Assembly (NCBI GenBank): GCA_945872325.1
Contig: CAMBZY010000057.1
Coordinates: forward strand, 1 to 10,968
Reading direction: 5' to 3'
DNA from: Candidatus Kuenenia stuttgartensis
GTDB lineage: Bacteria > Planctomycetota > Planctomycetia > Isosphaerales > Isosphaeraceae
DNA: 10,968 nt
This document shows, piece after piece, positions 1 through 5,903 of the stretch; position 1 is the first letter of the stretch; every line of letters starts with the position of its first letter. The notes under the pieces were generated by a model, which had not been told where the DNA came from, ran no database searches, and saw nothing but the letters and a program-made list of their open reading frames with translations. A program made the translations under genes and the position numbers.

Positions 1-560
1 TCAGAGACATAAAACGCGGCTTTGGGGCCACCATTCAAGGCCTCAACCCATCCCAGAATCATCCGATCGCCAGCCATGATCAGACGCGGTAGAATATGGG
101 TCGAAAAAGTCATCGGCGCACGTGCCGGCTTCGATTTTTCTTCAGTTGGTTTTACAGAATCCGCAATCGAGTTGCCTCCACCTGAAACGTAAGCGTAAAC
201 GGGCACTTCACGCCAGGGTTTTGGAGAGTCAAAATTGCGTCCTCCGTCAGTCGATCTGGTGATCCAGAGAGTCCGACTTGTATTCCCAGAATCAGGCTTC
301 GTCGTAGAGGCCCAGGCCACGACCACAGCGTTATTTTTCGTGTCGGCGACGATTGATGGATATTCACGATCCAATGGGGTATCGGCTGGTGTCAGCGGGA
401 ATCGAATTTCTTTCATGCTGCTGGACTCTGCTGAAGGTGCTGATTGGGCACCCTGAGGAGGTGTCAACACCACTGTAGAGCGTGCTCCCATGAACCATTG
501 GGCCACAAGAAAACCACAGATCATGGAGAATGCCGCGAGTGTGTATGTCGATTTATTCAT
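1..560 (-). CDS. Exported BNR/Asp-box (sialidase-like) protein, C-terminus cut by window edge
   Basis: The frame is open from an ATG at 560 to the window edge, giving 186 visible residues with no stop. Residues 1-25 form a short basic N-terminus and a hydrophobic segment (LAAFSMICGFLVAQWF), which is a signal peptide or signal anchor. A Pro/Ala/Ser-rich linker follows (about 33-50). Residues 67-86 (EYPSIVADTKNN then AVVVAWAS) resemble a beta-propeller blade. TRSTDGGRNF at 101-110 matches the Asp-box consensus S-x-D-x-G-x-x-F/W of BNR-repeat and sialidase-like proteins. The protein is probably an exported propeller. True sialidase activity cannot be inferred, because the catalytic Arg triad and Tyr/Glu residues would lie outside or are not visible. 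The gene starts 87 bp after the DUF1559 stop on the same strand, so the two may share a transcript. The ribosome-binding site is weak (AGGAT about 14 nt upstream). Fold assignment is moderately sure; function is not. Confidence 0.8.
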   Translation of the reverse strand, partial: MNKSTYTLAAFSMICGFLVAQWFMGARSTVVLTPPQGAQSAPSAESSSMKEIRFPLTPADTPLDREYPSIVADTKNNAVVVAWASTTKPDSGNTSRTLWITRSTDGGRNFDSPKPWREVPVYAYVSGGGNSIADSVKPTEEKSKPARAPMTFSTHILPRLIMAGDRMILGWVEALNGGPKAAFYVS

Positions 561-647
561 GATTTCAGAAATATCCTGTTTTGGATCCGAAATGGTGGTT
601 GTGGCTGATTGAACTGGAAGGCTTTAAACGACAATTCAGGCAGATCC

Positions 648-1658
648 TCAGTAGGTGTCTGCCGACAAAACTTCTCCACCATTTCGGGTCGCCAGTGATC
701 TCCACGTAGCAATTGCAATCGAATCTTTGATAAATCGTACAGATCCATCGCAGAGTGCAATATTAATACCGCCGGGATGTGCGCTACGGGCGGCGGTGAT
801 CGCTTTGGCACGGCCAGGATTGGTACAATCCGGACTTTTGCTATTCGGCGTGTAATAGTGATTATAAGTGGCCAAAACAAATGAGCCACGAAACCACTCC
901 CGACCACGATCGCCCACCCACGAAGTACTGGCATTGCAATTAGCTTCGGTGGTATCAGTTGCCGAAGTTCCAATGGATGCAATATGAGTTCTTACATTAA
1001 TTTTTGAAAGCGGGATGCCCGTGAGATCCTGACCGTTGCCTTTCAGGGTTTCAGACATGGCGACAGTGTTTGAGAGGCCGTCGGAAATCTCGGTAAAACG
1101 AATGCTGACCCGGTCATAGAAAATTCCATCTGGTAGGCGAGGTCCTGCATCAATTTTAAAACTTCCGCCGTTAAAGGTTCCAGTACCGGCATTTCCCACG
1201 AAATTTGTGGAGCCATATTGAGGTACAATCCTGTCAGATTTCGGGTCGCTGGGGCATAGAAAACTCGAAGGCTGGGCAGAAACTCCCGTGATATTCGAGT
1301 CGCCCGAGACACCTGCGGTTGTAAAAGGCGGGAAGATAAAATTGATCGAATTATACATCGCATTCTGCTCCATATAGGGCAGTAATTGAGCGAGGCTTGA
1401 CCAAAGGTGAGGATAACTGGTACGGCCAGGCGGCAGCAGTGCGTTTGCATTTTCGTAGGTATGCAACGAAAGACTGATTTGCTTGAGATTGTTCGTACAC
1501 TGGATGCGTCTGGCAGCCTCGCGAGCCGATTGCACAGCGGGCAAAAGCAACGATATCAAGACGGCGATGATTGCAATCACGACCAATAATTCGATCAAAG
1601 TGAAAGCTTTACGCGAACGCGAATTGGATTTCTGATTCATGGATGAAAGGCGGTTCAT
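648..1658 (-). CDS. DUF1559 protein with type IV pilin-like N-terminal methylation motif
   Basis: This 336-residue protein has the standard layout of the planctomycete DUF1559 family. Residues 1-17 are a polar, basic leader. The prepilin-type motif FTLIELLVVIAIIAVLISL starts at 19, and LLPAVQSAREAARR follows. NNLKQISLSLHTYENANALLPPG (56-78) is the family's conserved helix. The C-terminal signature is present: His at about 294, CDGSVRF at 303-309, and a GGEVLSADTY end. The family resembles type II secretion pseudopilins and is exported and inserted by the N-terminal helix; its job in planctomycetes is unknown. The residue before the predicted cleavage site is Ala18 rather than the usual Gly. 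The ATG at 1658 is used here because GAAAG lies upstream; an alternative ATG at 1640 would still keep the leader basic. It lies between the Cys-rich gene and the BNR gene on the same strand. Family identification is very secure, start choice less so. Confidence 0.95.
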   Translation of the reverse strand: MNRLSSMNQKSNSRSRKAFTLIELLVVIAIIAVLISLLLPAVQSAREAARRIQCTNNLKQISLSLHTYENANALLPPGRTSYPHLWSSLAQLLPYMEQNAMYNSINFIFPPFTTAGVSGDSNITGVSAQPSSFLCPSDPKSDRIVPQYGSTNFVGNAGTGTFNGGSFKIDAGPRLPDGIFYDRVSIRFTEISDGLSNTVAMSETLKGNGQDLTGIPLSKINVRTHIASIGTSATDTTEANCNASTSWVGDRGREWFRGSFVLATYNHYYTPNSKSPDCTNPGRAKAITAARSAHPGGINIALCDGSVRFIKDSIAIATWRSLATRNGGEVLSADTY

Positions 1659-1739
1659 CGTGGAGTTCTTTCTGATAAACAGGATGATATGACAGGTTTG
1701 GAGTAGGATCAGGCTGAATAAGTTTGATCCACCACAGAG

Positions 1740-1768
1740 AATTTATGGTGAAGCTGCAAACTTGTGAA
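1740..1768 (-). promoter_or_regulatory. Candidate sigma-70-type promoter for the DUF1559 gene
   Basis: On the minus strand, TTCACA (1768-1763, five of six matches to TTGACA) is followed by a 17-nt spacer and TAAATT (1745-1740, four of six to TATAAT). Transcription would begin near 1733 and leave a leader of about 75 nt before the ATG at 1658. It is only a consensus match, and the gene could also be read from the promoter of the Cys-rich gene upstream. Confidence 0.35.
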
Positions 1769-1835
1769 ACCAAATCACATGGCAAGCCATATGAGTCTTG
1801 AGGTTTCCACAACGCGACTGATCCAGTTGTTTTTT

Positions 1836-2378
1836 TTAAATAAACAAAAGAGCAGGAGGGGGAGGATCGGGCGGAGCTTCAAAATAAGACTGAGGCCATG
1901 GGTTCATTAAGGCCAGAAATTTCGATTCGCCCTGATCACCGGTCCAATCAGGGATGATCGAGAGGCAGGCGTTTTGAGATGAGTGAGTTCCAGAAACGCC
2001 TGATTCTTGATTTCGAAACGGGACAGGCAAATTTCCAGAGGGTGACATCTGGCAGCCGCAATCGGATTTTGACCTGGTCCGTAATTCAGGCGGAATGTCG
2101 TTGTCTTGGGAAGACTGAGCTTCGACTGGCTTTCCAGCACAGCAACAACGGGTTTTGCAAGCCATTCCACAGGCACAGTTGTGGGTCGTATCGGTCAGAT
2201 CAAAATTTTGGACCGAATGGTTCGATGTGGTGTTAACAGGACTAAGATGATCAGCCCTCTGAGCGAGAATCGAACCACCCAACAAACTGATCAGACAACA
2301 CACAATCGATAGGAAAAGCGCCGTTTTTAACGGGCTTTTTGCACTATCATATGATGAGTGGAGACTGGGAGCGGTCAT
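1836..2378 (-). CDS. Small Cys-rich exported or membrane-anchored protein of unknown function
   Basis: I do not recognise a named family for this 180-residue protein. Residues 1-18 are polar with two Lys, and 19-39 form a hydrophobic stretch (ALFLSIVCCLISLLGGSILAQ) that can be a signal peptide or anchor, with a possible cleavage after Ala39. The exported part contains a dense Cys cluster at 67-80 (HCACGMACKTRCCC with an Asn after the His), a second pair CGC at 107-109 and a single Cys138. The rest is polar and low in predicted structure, ending in a Pro-rich tail APPDPPPPALLFI. The clustered Cys suggest disulphides or metal binding, which is inference. An in-frame TAG lies directly before the ATG at 2378, so the protein cannot start further upstream. 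No good Shine-Dalgarno sequence is visible. A strong promoter match lies about 90 nt upstream, and the secreted Met/Pro-rich gene is divergent to it. Confidence 0.75.
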   Translation of the reverse strand: MTAPSLHSSYDSAKSPLKTALFLSIVCCLISLLGGSILAQRADHLSPVNTTSNHSVQNFDLTDTTHNCACGMACKTRCCCAGKPVEAQSSQDNDIPPELRTRSKSDCGCQMSPSGNLPVPFRNQESGVSGTHSSQNACLSIIPDWTGDQGESKFLALMNPWPQSYFEAPPDPPPPALLFI

Positions 2379-2471
2379 CTATTTGGGCGAACGATTGTCA
2401 GTGAATGCAGGATGGTACAGAGGGTCTATCTTTAAAGAAATTTACCATAAACCAAAGAAGAAATCACGCAT

Positions 2472-2500
2472 ATTATGAGAGACACAGTCCGGCATGTCAG
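2472..2500 (-). promoter_or_regulatory. Sigma-70-type promoter of the Cys-rich gene
   Basis: On the minus strand, CTGACA (2500-2495, five of six matches to TTGACA) is separated by exactly 17 nt from CATAAT (2477-2472, five of six to TATAAT). Transcription would start near 2465 and give an untranslated leader of about 87 nt before the ATG at 2378. This is the best promoter match I found in the window. Confidence 0.5.
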
Positions 2501-2769
2501 GTGACGCGGACTACGTAAGTCGTTATCTGGGTTCAATAGATGCCTCCTCAGCGAATCGTTTCTACGAATCTCCGCCTGTATGGATTGTCGGAATTATGCC
2601 GAAGTTTCTGGTAGTGATGGCCGATAGTTAGGATATGGGCAGAATTCGAACAATGCTCTAAATGCAAGCAAGTGCCTGTGATTTTGGGACATAGGTGATT
2701 GTTGCAGAGAGAGTTTCGAATTCGGTCATGAACCATATAAATAGGACAAGGGCGAGTCACGTCCTGGGC

Positions 2770-2775
2770 AAGGAG
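2770..2775 (+). promoter_or_regulatory. Ribosome-binding site deciding the start of the Pro/Met-rich gene
   Basis: AAGGAG ends 9 nt before the ATG at 2785. That ATG begins a textbook signal peptide, so this site selects 2785 over the in-frame ATG codons at 2695 and 2725, neither of which has a Shine-Dalgarno sequence. Confidence 0.75.
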
Positions 2776-2784
2776 ACCAGCAAG

Positions 2785-3525
2785 ATGAAGAATCAGAAGC
2801 GATGGATCGCGGCAGCCTTAGCGATGGGCGTCAGCTTTGGGTCAACAGGCCAGGCCTGGGCCGCTGGCGGACTGTTTGGGAATGGTGCTTCGAAAGCGTC
2901 ACAGACTGGGCAGGTCACCAAGCCTGTTCAAAAGCCTGATCACACACATGATGATGTGCAGCAAACGGTTGCGAATGTTGGCGACCAGACTGCAGAAGGC
3001 ACTGTGATCAGCGTGACTCCGGTTTACACTCCAGGCGAAGAGCCAGGTAAAGCGAGCTTTGATGGGACACGTGGCGATGCTCGTGCTCATCAAATGAATC
3101 CAGTGAATCAAGGCTTGGGCAGACCAGCACAAGTGACTTCCGAACCGTCCCCAATTGGTGTAGTTCAAACGAATTACAGCAATTCGGCTGGACGCCCTGG
3201 CCCGAACCCGAACATGCCAGTGGATGTGATGGCACACGGCCGTTCAGCTGGAGCTGGGATGGGTGGAATGCAACCAGGAATGATGCCTCCAGGCCAGATT
3301 CCGCAAGGGCCTACGCCGAACATGGGCATGAAGCCACCTCGACGTGGTTTGATGGGCTTGCTGCGACCGAAGAAGTCGGCCGCTCAGGATCCATTGGCTG
3401 TGTTTAACATGAGCGCCTCTGAGCGATCCATGCATGCCGCGATGCCAGTCGGCCCTCAGGCTGGCCGTGCACCAGTCTCAAGCCTGCCCCCATCAGCCGT
3501 ATACGGCCAAAAACCAGGCCATTGA
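2785..3525 (+). CDS. Secreted Pro/Gly/Met-rich low-complexity protein, function unknown
   Basis: From the ATG at 2785 the product is 246 residues. Residues 1-26 are a clear Sec signal peptide: MKNQKR, a hydrophobic core AAALAMGVSFG, and a cleavage site after AWA (24-26). The mature part begins AGGLFGNGASK and looks mostly disordered. HTHDD lies at 53-57, VISVTPVYTPGEEPG at 74-88, and a Met/Pro/Gly-rich segment at 144-190 (for example MGGMQPGMMPPGQIPQG at 159-175). A basic patch, PPRRGLMGLLRPKK (184-197), follows. There is no Cys and no recognisable enzyme domain. I cannot name a family; a structural or envelope-associated role, or Met/His metal binding, is only inference. The gene is monocistronic as far as can be seen: a divergent gene lies upstream and a hairpin follows 40 bp after the stop. 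That it is a real gene is well supported by the signal peptide plus the ribosome-binding site. Confidence 0.8.
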   Translation: MKNQKRWIAAALAMGVSFGSTGQAWAAGGLFGNGASKASQTGQVTKPVQKPDHTHDDVQQTVANVGDQTAEGTVISVTPVYTPGEEPGKASFDGTRGDARAHQMNPVNQGLGRPAQVTSEPSPIGVVQTNYSNSAGRPGPNPNMPVDVMAHGRSAGAGMGGMQPGMMPPGQIPQGPTPNMGMKPPRRGLMGLLRPKKSAAQDPLAVFNMSASERSMHAAMPVGPQAGRAPVSSLPPSAVYGQKPGH

Positions 3526-3564
3526 TTCTGTAAACGATCAAGAGAACTGTGACGCAAGCCATGA

Positions 3565-3589
3565 AAGGGCAGGCCAAGTGCCTGCCCTT
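3565..3589 (+). terminator. Hairpin, likely terminator of the Pro/Met-rich gene
   Basis: AAGGGCAGGC (3565-3574) and GCCTGCCCTT (3580-3589) form a perfect 10-bp stem around a 5-nt loop, CAAGT. It lies 40 bp after the stop codon at 3525. The following bases (ctggcattta) do not form a clean U-tract, so it may be a weak intrinsic terminator or a transcript 3'-end stabiliser. Confidence 0.55.
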
Positions 3590-3691
3590 CTGGCATTTAG
3601 AAACAGTTGGGCATGCTTGATCCGGTTCATCGATTTAGACATCTGAGACTTAATCAAGTGATTTCAGATCGAGGTTAGTCTGGCGAAACGG

Positions 3692-3719
3692 TCGGCATGC
3701 AGATAAACTACGGTATAGT
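3692..3719 (+). promoter_or_regulatory. Weak candidate promoter for dapB
   Basis: TATAGT (3714-3719) matches TATAAT at five of six positions, and TCGGCA (3692-3697) lies 16 nt upstream with four of six matches to TTGACA. A start near 3726 would leave about 86 nt before the GTG at 3812 and would place the upstream in-frame TTG at 3731 in the leader. Support is a consensus match only. Confidence 0.25.
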
Positions 3720-3799
3720 CAGACGAACGGTTGGTTCGCTTTGCGGGTTCCGAACTTCTGGAATCAAGCCACGAAACGGCGAACGAAAACGACAATTTT

Positions 3800-3805
3800 G
3801 AGGTG
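3800..3805 (+). promoter_or_regulatory. Ribosome-binding site deciding the dapB start
   Basis: GAGGTG ends 6 nt before the GTG at 3812. The other in-frame candidates, TTG at 3731 and GTG at 3803, lack such a site. The chosen start also gives the usual DapB length and places the Rossmann strand about ten residues from the N-terminus, as in known DapB proteins. Confidence 0.6.
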
Positions 3806-3811
3806 ACGGAC

Positions 3812-4624
3812 GTGAGCCAGCAGGGTCGAACACCAGTCAAAATCGCGGTTCATGGTGCCGCTGGCCGAATGGGCATTCGGATCATGCAACTCTTGCGTGA
3901 AGATGCTCGTACAGAGCTGGTTGCAGCACTTGACCGATCTGGCCACCCCTCCATGGGGCATGACGTTTCAGAGTTGATCGGACAGCCATCCACAGGCGTG
4001 GTTCTCTCCGATTCAGCTGACTGTCTGTCAGGCGTACAGGCTTTGATCGACTTCTCCGCACCGGGAGCGTCGCTGGCCATCGCTGAAATTTGTGCCAAAC
4101 GAGGGATCCCGCTGGTCATCGGTACGACAGGGCTGGAGCCTGACCAAAAAGACACTTTGCAGGAACTTTCTGATTCCATCCCCCTGCTGGTTTCGCCAAA
4201 CGTGAGCCGGGCTGTGAATGTTTTGATGGCTCTGGTTCGACAGGCGGCCCGACTTCTGCCTGATGCCGATGTCGAAATTATCGAACGTCACCATAAATTC
4301 AAAAAGGATGCCCCCAGCGGGACCGCCCTTCGACTGGCTGAAATTGTGGCCGGTCAGATTGGTGTCGGCCCTGAAGCGTTTGCCCATGGGCGGGAAGGGA
4401 TTACAGGCGATCGGCCCAAGGGTCAGATTGGCTTGCATGCTCTGCGAACAGGCGATAATCCCGGCGAACATACCGTGGTGTTTGGCCTGATGGGCGAATG
4501 CGTGGAGCTTTCTCACAGAGCCTTGAATCGCGATGGTTTCGCTCGCGGCTCGATTGATTGTGCTGTGTGGCTGGCTGGGAGACCGCCCGGCTGGTATACC
4601 ATGAACGATGTTCTTGGACTTTGA
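3812..4624 (+). CDS. dapB: 4-hydroxy-tetrahydrodipicolinate reductase (DapB)
   Basis: DapB reduces 4-hydroxy-tetrahydrodipicolinate to tetrahydrodipicolinate with NAD(P)H in the cytoplasm, feeding lysine and diaminopimelate synthesis. The 270-residue length fits the family. Residues 9-21 (VKIAVHGAAGRMG) are the Rossmann dinucleotide-binding loop. LIDFSAP (79-85) and GTTGL (104-108) are the conserved nucleotide-domain motifs, and SPNVSRAVNVL (128-138) is the hinge region. ERHHKFKKDAPSGTA (158-172) is the substrate-binding and catalytic motif, with His160 as the general acid/base and Lys164 contacting the substrate by analogy to E. coli His159 and Lys163. The C-terminal part, GLHALRTGDNPGEHTVVFG (207-225), is also typical. 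A frame upstream to 3731 is open but lacks family similarity. The next gene starts 45 bp downstream on the same strand and is probably co-transcribed. No other lysine genes are in view. Identification is secure. Confidence 0.97.
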   Translation: MSQQGRTPVKIAVHGAAGRMGIRIMQLLREDARTELVAALDRSGHPSMGHDVSELIGQPSTGVVLSDSADCLSGVQALIDFSAPGASLAIAEICAKRGIPLVIGTTGLEPDQKDTLQELSDSIPLLVSPNVSRAVNVLMALVRQAARLLPDADVEIIERHHKFKKDAPSGTALRLAEIVAGQIGVGPEAFAHGREGITGDRPKGQIGLHALRTGDNPGEHTVVFGLMGECVELSHRALNRDGFARGSIDCAVWLAGRPPGWYTMNDVLGL

Positions 4625-4669
4625 TCTTAAGTCCGTGTCAGGCCCTCGATTTTAAACGGAAGGAAATGT

Positions 4670-5506
4670 GTGGCGATGGAAGATATTCCTCCAAACAGTT
4701 TTCCTCCTGATAATACAGGGCCTGTCGTAGGATCATCCGGATACCTTCGGCTATTTCTGGATGACGATCCTGCTCGGGCTGAAGCGTTTTTTGATAAATT
4801 TCCAGACGCGCACTGGGTTCAGACCTCTGTTGATTGTATTTCATCACTGGCCGAAAAAAGCTGGGATGAAATCCATCTGGATCACGACCTTGAGGGTGAG
4901 TGGTTTGTCGATTCCGAACGGGCCGACTGCGGTATGGAAGTGGTCAGATGGCTCACGGCCGAGCCTCGGACACACCTCATGGCCGCGAAATTCGTAGTCC
5001 ATTCGCACAACCAGAATGCCGCCATGGTGATGGTCACACAACTGGGCCTGGCTGGATATTATGTCTTGGAACAGCCATTCGGAACTGCGCCTAAGGATCA
5101 GGCTGGCCCGGCAATGGATTTAATGCAGCCATTGGGCAATCAGGCGAAACCCGGTCGAGGCCAGTCAAAAGAACCTCTGAAGGATGAACCGGAAAAAGGT
5201 CCTGGACTTATCAAACGAATTTTGAGGTGGTTTGTACCTCCACCAAGTGTGGATAAGCCTTGGCAAAACGCCCCGGGATTGTCTGAAATGGGTGCCGAAC
5301 GATCTGGCAAACGGTCGGGCAGGGGAACCTTTAATCAAGGAGTGGAAATCTTTGATCCGAATGGCTTGGACGGTGCTTTAGGTGTCGACGAAGATACGCC
5401 AGGTCCTTATGTCATGCCGATTCGCGAAGACGACACAGAGCCGTTTCGCACTGGAAGCCGCAGGCGGGCCCGCCGCAATTCTGACGATGAAACGATCGAT
5501 CCTTAA
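4670..5506 (+). CDS. Receiver-like protein of the cyclic-phosphate processing type, with long disordered tail
   Basis: The 278-residue product has two parts. Residues 25-137 resemble a receiver-like fold of the family annotated as 'cyclic-phosphate processing receiver' (cREC). The visible motifs are LFLDDDPARAEAF (28-40), IHLDHDLEG (68-76), GMEVVRWL (88-95) and FVVHSHNQNAAM (108-119). The Asp triplet, LDHD and HS-x-N positions are the family's conserved polar residues. Members have been proposed from comparative genomics to act on cyclic phosphates of RNA or nucleotides, and I know of no direct proof. Residues 140-278 are Pro/Lys/Gln-rich and acidic, without a recognised domain, apart from LIKRILRWFVPPPS (180-193), a short amphipathic basic segment. 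The start is GTG at 4670 with GGAAGGA 5 nt upstream; an ATG at 4676 is equally possible and would remove two residues. The gene follows dapB by 45 bp. No kinase, ligase or RtcB gene is nearby to suggest a pathway. Confidence 0.8.
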   Translation: MAMEDIPPNSFPPDNTGPVVGSSGYLRLFLDDDPARAEAFFDKFPDAHWVQTSVDCISSLAEKSWDEIHLDHDLEGEWFVDSERADCGMEVVRWLTAEPRTHLMAAKFVVHSHNQNAAMVMVTQLGLAGYYVLEQPFGTAPKDQAGPAMDLMQPLGNQAKPGRGQSKEPLKDEPEKGPGLIKRILRWFVPPPSVDKPWQNAPGLSEMGAERSGKRSGRGTFNQGVEIFDPNGLDGALGVDEDTPGPYVMPIREDDTEPFRTGSRRRARRNSDDETIDP

Positions 5507-5592
5507 CCGATTTAATTAAAATTGATGACTCATACCGGATCCCGGGGTGATGGTACTGTGAAGGACATGACAAGAACTTATACGTGAAAAGG

Positions 5593-5619
5593 TTTGGAGG
5601 GTAGTACCCTCATTCCAAA
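5593..5619. repeat. Bulged inverted repeat (possible RNA hairpin)
   Basis: TTTGG (5593-5597) pairs with CCAAA (5615-5619), and AGGGT (5598-5602) pairs with ACCCT (5606-5610), around an AGT loop and with a 4-nt bulge (CATT) on the 3' side. An A-run (AAAAAA) rather than a U-run follows on the plus strand, so it is not a typical intrinsic terminator for the gene ending at 5506. Confidence 0.4.
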
Positions 5620-5886
5620 AAACTTTGCAACTACTTTCAATCAAACAGGTTAAATCATTATTACGAAACGGATTTGTCTCGATAGCTGATGATTCGCCCC
5701 GGAAGCTTTGCCAGGATTGGGTTGGATTTATCCAGCCGGGCTAGCAAACCACACCATTTATGACATCCCCTACAAATTCCTGATTCTGATCTTTACGGAT
5801 CAGTCGATTTGCGATATTCCAAGAGACCTACGGATGAACCAATCTGCGCATTGCACACATTCCGATGCGTAATGCAACACCAGGGC

Positions 5887-5892
5887 AAGGAG
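5887..5892 (+). promoter_or_regulatory. Ribosome-binding site deciding the GT87 start
   Basis: AAGGAG ends 11 nt before the ATG at 5904. The in-frame ATG at 5865, 13 codons upstream, has no such site, so 5904 is preferred. Confidence 0.55.
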
Positions 5893-5903
5893 CGCCCACG
5901 GCG

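Larger units (their letters stand above)
2379..2784. other. Divergent intergenic region (406 bp) between Cys-rich and Pro/Met-rich genes
   Basis: No convincing gene lies here. The left half carries the minus-strand promoter at 2472-2500. The right half carries a TATAAAT box at 2736-2742 on the plus strand, placed so that a transcript would start near 2749 and leave about 36 nt before the ATG at 2785; no good -35 element accompanies it (TTTCGA at 16 nt is poor). The open frame can be read upstream of 2785 to 2695, but it has no ribosome-binding site and would bury the signal peptide. A 70-codon minus-strand frame (2760-2548) has no protein-like features. Confidence 0.6.
5507..5903 (+). other. 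Long gene-free region upstream of the GT87 gene
   Basis: No convincing gene is present over about 400 bp. The stretch contains the bulged hairpin at 5593-5619 and a second perfect 6-bp hairpin, CTGATC (5786-5791) and GATCAG (5798-5803), around the loop TTTACG. Very short reading frames start at 5834 (12 codons) and elsewhere, but none has a good ribosome-binding site. No clear promoter with both boxes was found. An intrinsic terminator with a U-tract is also missing after the stop at 5506. The region may be an untranslated leader of the following gene. Confidence 0.5.

Noticed and set aside
557..982. Open 141-codon minus-strand frame over the 3' end of the DUF1559 gene
   Set aside because: It overlaps the conserved C-terminus of DUF1559 in another frame on the same strand. 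Its hydrophobic stretch comes from frame-shifted coding sequence.
2548..2760. 70-codon minus-strand frame in the divergent intergenic region
   Set aside because: It starts with GTG without a properly spaced ribosome-binding site, and its His/Cys/Arg-rich translation shows no domain or signal peptide. It could only be revived by conservation in relatives.
5530..5570. GC-rich short palindrome (CCGG-ATC-CCGG) after the receiver-like gene as a terminator
   Set aside because: The stem is only 4 bp and no T-run follows.
5834..5872. 12-codon reading frame overlapping the upstream ATG of the GT87 gene, possible leader peptide
   Set aside because: There is only a weak purine stretch before it, no run of regulatory codons, and no alternative hairpins that would suggest attenuation.
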